From: Halalkalicoccus sp. CG83
GTDB lineage: Archaea > Halobacteriota > Halobacteria > Halobacteriales > Halalkalicoccaceae
Assembly: GCF_037081715.1 (NCBI RefSeq)
Contig: NZ_JAZDDH010000001.1
Span: 1,116,001-1,180,000 of the forward strand
Direction of reading: 5' to 3'
Length of the DNA: 64,000 nt
Shown: in pieces, positions 60,546 through 64,000 of the stretch
Layout of the letters: each line of letters opens with the position of its first letter
Numbering within the stretch: position 1 is the stretch's first letter
Notes under the pieces: model-generated
Seen by the model: the letters and a program-made list of their open reading frames with translations, nothing else
Database searches by the model: none
What the model was told of the DNA's origin: nothing
Program-made: the position numbers and the translations under genes

Positions 60546-60950
60546 TCAGTCCTCGCGCACTCCCGTCACCTCGAAGCCACGCTCGCGGATCCCCTCGAGG
60601 ATCGACTCGTGGTCGGCGCTGGCCTCGTAGTAGAAGACGACGTCGAAGGTCCCGTTTCGCAGCAACTGCTGGCACTCCCAGACGAACTCGTCGCCGTCGA
60701 GGGTCAGTCCCTGGTGCTGGTTCGAGGCGAAGTCGGTGTCGTCGGAGCCGGAGTAGACGTACGTGTCCTTCGGGTCGTGTCCGGCCCCCTCGGCGATGAT
60801 CTCCCCGACGTCGACCGTCGCCTGGTGCATCTCGATGTCGTCGCTGCCCTCGAGATCCGTGTGGACGATCGCGCCGGCCAGCGCTATCTCCCCGGGCTCG
60901 AGTAGCCGCTTGGTGCGCTCGTAGAGGTCCTCATCGATCACGTCGCTCAT
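60546..60950 (-). CDS. DUF5778-family haloarchaeal protein
   Basis: 134 aa. Acidic; MSDVIDEDLYERTKRLLEPG, HTDLEGSDDIEMHQATVDVG, then DEFVWECQQLLRNGTFDVVF and YYEASADHESILEGIRERGF. This matches haloarchaeal DUF5778; function unknown. A TATA-like GGTATAGG on the minus strand at 60973-60980 is about 31 nt before the ATG at 60950, supporting that start. Confidence 0.75.
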   Translation of the reverse strand: MSDVIDEDLYERTKRLLEPGEIALAGAIVHTDLEGSDDIEMHQATVDVGEIIAEGAGHDPKDTYVYSGSDDTDFASNQHQGLTLDGDEFVWECQQLLRNGTFDVVFYYEASADHESILEGIRERGFEVTGVRED

Positions 60951-61064
60951 GCCTACTGCTGGGCGAGGCGTACCTATACCGTTCACGGTCGCGTCGCTGG
61001 CCGGGTGGAAAACGTGATGAAGGCTCGTTCGCGGGTTGCCCCGACGATCGTCCGATGACGCCGC

Positions 61065-61259
61065 TTACAGTCGCTGCAGGTTGACTGCTCGCGGGCCCTT
61101 ATCGGCCTGTTCGATGTCGAATTCCACTTCCTGCCCTTCCTCTAAGTCCGGGCCGCCGACGTCCTCCATGTGGAAGAAGACGTCCTCCTCGGAATCCTCG
61201 GTGTCGATGAAGCCATAGCCGCCAGTGTCGTTGAAGAAATCGACCGTACCTTTCGCCAT
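61065..61259 (-). CDS. cspA: Cold-shock domain protein
   Basis: 64 aa. RNP-type motifs are clear: GTVDFFNDTGGYGFIDTE and DVFFHMEDV, then VEFDIEQADKGPRAVNLQ. It binds single-stranded nucleic acid and acts as an RNA chaperone. A TTTTTAAC box on the minus strand at 61285-61292 and a GGGGAG purine run just before the ATG at 61259 support the start. An upstream start to 61301 is unlikely. Confidence 0.95.
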   Translation of the reverse strand: MAKGTVDFFNDTGGYGFIDTEDSEEDVFFHMEDVGGPDLEEGQEVEFDIEQADKGPRAVNLQRL

Positions 61260-61352
61260 TGCGTTCTCCCCTTCGCTCTCCTCTGTTAAAAATGTGCGCA
61301 CTGATCGGCGGTCATAAGGCTCATTGCAGTCGGTTGCGTTGCCGCCGAACGG

Positions 61353-62243
61353 ATGGCATCGCTGCGGAACCTGACGTCACAGGCCTACGAGAAGCTCCTC
61401 CTTCGCGAGATCGACGACGGCCCGGCTCACGTCGCCGTCATTCAGGACGGCAACCGCCGCTACGCGCGCAAGCGCGGCGAGAAGGCCACCGACGGGCATC
61501 GAGCCGGCGCCCGCACCACCGAACGGGTGCTCGACTGGTGTGAGGAGCTCGGCATCGAGGAGCTAACGCTGTACGCGTTCTCCACGGAGAACTTCAACCG
61601 ACCCGCCGAGGAGCGACGGGCGCTCTACGACCTGCTCTGTGAGAAGCTCGTCGAGTTCGCCGACGCGGAACGCGTCCACGACGGCGGCGTCAGGATCCGC
61701 ACCCTCGGGAACATCGAGGCGCTCCCCGATCGGGTCCAGGAGGCCGCCCGCTACGCCGAGCGCCGGACCCGCGGCTACGAGACGTTCGTCCTCAACATCG
61801 CGCTGGCCTACGGCGGCCGGGCCGAACTGCTGCGCGTCGCGCGCAACGTGACCCGCGCGGTCGCGGAGGGCGACCTCCCGGCCGACGAGATCGACATCGG
61901 AGAGATCGACCGCCGCCTCTACGACGACGAGATCCGGGACGTCGACCTGATCATCCGCACCGGCGGCGACGAGCGCACCTCGAACTTCCTCCCGTGGCAC
62001 GCCAACGGCAACGAGGCCGCGGTCTTCTTCTGTGCGCCGTACTGGCCGGAGTTCTCGAAGATCGACTTCCTGCGGGCGGTCCGAACCTACCACAACCGCG
62101 AGAGCTCCCGGCGCCAGACCAGAAGCCGGCGCGCGCTGACGCTCGTCCGCGCGCTCTCGGACGTCGACCTGCCGAAGGCACGGGACGTACTCGACGGGGA
62201 GGCCGAGTCCCCCGCCGAACCGGCCACGCCCGTCGAGCGATGA
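61353..62243 (+). CDS. uppS: Cis-polyprenyl (undecaprenyl/dolichyl) diphosphate synthase
   Basis: 296 aa. The catalytic Asp32 sits in VIQDGNRRYARKRG (canonical M-D-G-N-R-R-W with substitutions), followed by H-R-A-G, LTLYAFSTENFNRP and IIRTGGDERTSNFLPWHANGNEAAVFF...YWPEF. It elongates allylic diphosphates to the polyprenyl lipid carrier, used for N-glycan assembly of the S-layer in haloarchaea. The C-terminus is charged and extended. Confidence 0.93.
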   Translation: MASLRNLTSQAYEKLLLREIDDGPAHVAVIQDGNRRYARKRGEKATDGHRAGARTTERVLDWCEELGIEELTLYAFSTENFNRPAEERRALYDLLCEKLVEFADAERVHDGGVRIRTLGNIEALPDRVQEAARYAERRTRGYETFVLNIALAYGGRAELLRVARNVTRAVAEGDLPADEIDIGEIDRRLYDDEIRDVDLIIRTGGDERTSNFLPWHANGNEAAVFFCAPYWPEFSKIDFLRAVRTYHNRESSRRQTRSRRALTLVRALSDVDLPKARDVLDGEAESPAEPATPVER

Positions 62244-62515
62244 TACTCACGGAAGCGTCCCCGATACCGCCCGGAGATCACCGTCGCTACATGCGCATCC
62301 GAAATCGAACGTCCGCTTGACGACGGCAGTCGGACCGCAGCCAGCGCGCCCACGACTCGTCGGGCGGTCGTCGGTCGCCGATACGGGGTCGCGGACGCCC
62401 CCGTCCGTTCTCCCTGCCGATCGCAGCCGGTGACCGCCTTGCGGACGGTGCGGGACGAGCGCCCTCCGCACGGATCTCACTAGATGACTACATCTCCTCT
62501 CGATCGGTAGGTACC

Positions 62516-62941
62516 ATGGGTGAAGATACCATGACACGAACGTACGAGGAAACGGTGACGGATATCGAGGAGCATCTCGGTCTCCTGCCGGGCTATCTCG
62601 AGGCCCTACCCGAGCAGACGCTGGTGAACGAATGGCCGAACCTGAAGCGATTCCTGTTCGGCGAGACCGCGATCGATCCGGAGACTCGCGAACTCGTCGG
62701 GCTCGCGGTGGCGGCGGCGATCGGCTGTGAGTTCTGCAGGCACTTCCACAAGGGAGCGGCGCAGCTCCACGGCGTGAGCGAGGAGGAGCTCTCGGAGCTG
62801 TTCTTCCTCGCGAGCTACACGCCACGCTACAGCGCCCTCATCCAGGCCCAGGACTACGACGTCGACGTCTTCAAAGAGGAGGTCGCCGAGAGCGCCGCGT
62901 ACATCCAGAAGCAGGCGGCCGTGACTGACAGCGGACGGTGA
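62516..62941 (+). CDS. Carboxymuconolactone decarboxylase / AhpD-like protein
   Basis: 141 aa. The C71-E-F-C74-R-H-F-H78 motif is the AhpD-type thiol centre (C-x2-C with a nearby His), in an all-helical fold of the CMD family. It is likely a disulfide or peroxide-handling enzyme. An internal ATG at 62531 (MTRTYEE) would start just before the fold; both are kept as options, with 62516 used here. It is 6 nt upstream of the ArsM-like gene. Confidence 0.9.
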   Translation: MGEDTMTRTYEETVTDIEEHLGLLPGYLEALPEQTLVNEWPNLKRFLFGETAIDPETRELVGLAVAAAIGCEFCRHFHKGAAQLHGVSEEELSELFFLASYTPRYSALIQAQDYDVDVFKEEVAESAAYIQKQAAVTDSGR

Positions 62942-62947
62942 TCGAGG

Positions 62948-63733
62948 ATGGCTCAATCACTCGACGTCGATAAGCTCGAACGTGAGGTGAAGACGGTCTA
63001 CCGCGAGGTCGCCGAATCCCCGGACGAGGAGTTCCACTTCGAGATGGGACGACCGCTGGCCGAGCGTCTCGGCTATCGGCCCGAGGACCTCGATCGGGTT
63101 CCGAGCGACGCCATCGCCTCCTTCGCCGGCGTGGGCTACCACTTCGACCTCGCCGATCTGCAGCCGGGCGACGACGTGCTCGATCTGGGCAGCGGGTCGG
63201 GGACGGACGCGTTCATCGCGGCGCTGCACGTCGGCGAAACCGGCAGCGTGACCGGCCTCGACATGACCGACGAACAGCTGAGAAAGGCACGACAGCTCCG
63301 TGACGACGCGGGCTTCGAGAACGTCAGCTTCGAGAAGGGGTACATCGAGGCGGTGGCGTTCGACGACGCGACGTTCGACGCCGTGATCTCGAACGGCGTG
63401 ATCAACCTCTCGGCGGAGAAGAGCCGTGTCTTCACGGAGGCCCATCGCGTTCTCCGACCGGGCGGCCGACTGGCGCTCTCGGACGTCGTGAGCGAGGCGC
63501 GAATGCCCGCGAGCATCAAGGACGACGCGGATCTCTGGGCGGCGTGTATCGGCGGGGCCGAACAGATCGACGACTACACGACGACGGTCGAAGCGCCCGG
63601 ATTCGACGTCGCCGAACTCCGGGCGAACGACGCGTACGCGTTCACCTCGGAGCGGGCGCAGGGTGCGTGTGACAGATACGGCGTGAAGAGCGTCTCGTTC
63701 GGCGCCCGCAAGCGAGGAGGGGACGACGAATGA
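62948..63733 (+). CDS. ArsM-like class I methyltransferase
   Basis: 261 aa. SAM motifs: VLDLGSGSGTDAFIAALHVG (motif I), GLDMTDEQLRKAR, FDAVISNGVINLSAEK and RVLRPGGRLALSDVV. The leader VYREVAESPDEEFHFEMGRPLAERLGY is that of arsenite methyltransferases, which methylate As(III); but the chain has only two cysteines, both in the C-terminal half, fewer than the three or four usual in ArsM, so the metalloid may not be the target. The ATGA overlap links it to the exported protein behind it. Confidence 0.8.
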   Translation: MAQSLDVDKLEREVKTVYREVAESPDEEFHFEMGRPLAERLGYRPEDLDRVPSDAIASFAGVGYHFDLADLQPGDDVLDLGSGSGTDAFIAALHVGETGSVTGLDMTDEQLRKARQLRDDAGFENVSFEKGYIEAVAFDDATFDAVISNGVINLSAEKSRVFTEAHRVLRPGGRLALSDVVSEARMPASIKDDADLWAACIGGAEQIDDYTTTVEAPGFDVAELRANDAYAFTSERAQGACDRYGVKSVSFGARKRGGDDE

Positions 63734-64000
63734 CCGACGAGACCGAACCGATCGCTGGCGTACTGCGCCGAACGGTTCTGCGGGCGAGCGCGGTCGCGGT
63801 GGGCACGCTCGGCACGCTCGGCACGCTCGGCACGCTCGGGACCGCTGTTGCAGACGATCACGGGGGGACGGGCGGCGATGACGGAGGCAACGGGAACGGA
63901 ACGGACGAGGGCGAAGACGACGGCGACGAGACGGCCGAGGCCGTCGACGAGCCCGACGGGTTCGAGGTCGAGATACTCGCCCCGCACGCGCCGTTCGTAG
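63730..64000 (+). CDS. Tat-exported acidic protein (3' end cut by window)
   Basis: At least 90 residues. The start MTDETEPIAGVLRRTVLRASA carries the twin-arginine motif, then a hydrophobic core built of repeated Gly-Thr-Leu, then an acidic Gly/Asp/Asn linker and the start of a domain (FEVEILAPHAPFV). It overlaps the methyltransferase by four bases (ATGA). Its identity cannot be told from the part visible. Confidence 0.75.
   Translation, partial: MTDETEPIAGVLRRTVLRASAVAVGTLGTLGTLGTLGTAVADDHGGTGGDDGGNGNGTDEGEDDGDETAEAVDEPDGFEVEILAPHAPFV
63802..63837 (+). repeat. Four perfect 9-nt tandem repeats inside a signal peptide
   Basis: GGCACGCTC is repeated four times without error, encoding Gly-Thr-Leu each time in the hydrophobic core of the Tat signal. 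The unit is a multiple of three, so copy-number change would lengthen or shorten the signal rather than shift the frame. Confidence 0.85.

Overview
The window is a stretch of haloarchaeal chromosome (class Halobacteria). The evidence is a GC-rich genome, very acidic proteins, TATA boxes about 30 nt ahead of leaderless start codons, archaeal informational genes (TFS, aIF5A, deoxyhypusine synthase), twin-arginine secretion signals, a bacterioruberin carotenoid cluster, and families seen mainly in haloarchaea (LWR-salt protein, DUF5778, DUF5786, bat-type HTH regulators). I cannot name the species. I see no rRNA, convincing tRNA, CRISPR array or intact insertion sequence.

Layout. 0-7.6 kb: a universal stress protein (cut by the left edge), an RFAP-synthase homologue, a 29-aa basic miniprotein, TFS, a LURP-one protein, a DedA protein, phosphoenolpyruvate carboxylase and a Tat-exported protein of unknown role. 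7.9-11.8 kb: one 1293-aa multicopper oxidase made of three tandem two-cupredoxin units, with its copper motifs in permuted order. 11.9-18.2 kb: a YkgJ protein, then the C50 carotenoid genes crtD-lyeJ, an inserted alpha/beta hydrolase, cruF, and crtB facing them. 18.3-21.1 kb: isocitrate lyase and an archaeal ornithine cyclodeaminase-type (TIGR00300) enzyme around an AT-rich control region. 21.7-24.5 kb: a bat-type regulator, then a decayed, lower-GC patch with gene fragments, a chimeric metallo-beta-lactamase-fold gene and a 51-nt tandem repeat.

24.5-40.7 kb is ordinary mixed housekeeping: a SRAP-HAD-FAH run, YchF-type GTPase, gamma-carbonic-anhydrase-like protein, UspA, a membrane-anchored propeller protein, an ERCC4-HhH nuclease, CBS protein, ATP-grasp, patatin, NAD(P)HX dehydratase homologue and several tiny haloarchaeal proteins. 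41-46.3 kb holds a glycosyltransferase, deoxyhypusine synthase, a Nif3 protein, an agmatinase-family enzyme and aIF5A; the last three overlap head to tail and, with deoxyhypusine synthase, form a hypusination neighbourhood. 46.3-53.8 kb: a dehalogenase-like hydrolase, an aminotransferase, an ABC1 kinase, an Hsp20-like protein and two tandem MoeA proteins, the second carrying a periplasmic-binding-like domain. 53.7-58.3 kb: HAD, LWR-salt protein, pterin dehydratase, then hemA, a siroheme synthase and a fused siroheme decarboxylase (AhbA-AhbB), which together cover the first and late steps of siroheme-dependent heme synthesis. 58.4-64 kb: an orphan Tat lipoprotein solute-binding protein, DUF5778, a cold-shock protein, cis-polyprenyl transferase, an AhpD-like protein, an ArsM-like methyltransferase and the start of a Tat-exported protein.

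The points most worth following up are the motif-permuted six-domain multicopper oxidase, the aIF5A/agmatinase/DHS neighbourhood, the triple hairpin between the siroheme genes, the chimeric MBL gene with its tandem repeat, and several unannotated miniproteins.
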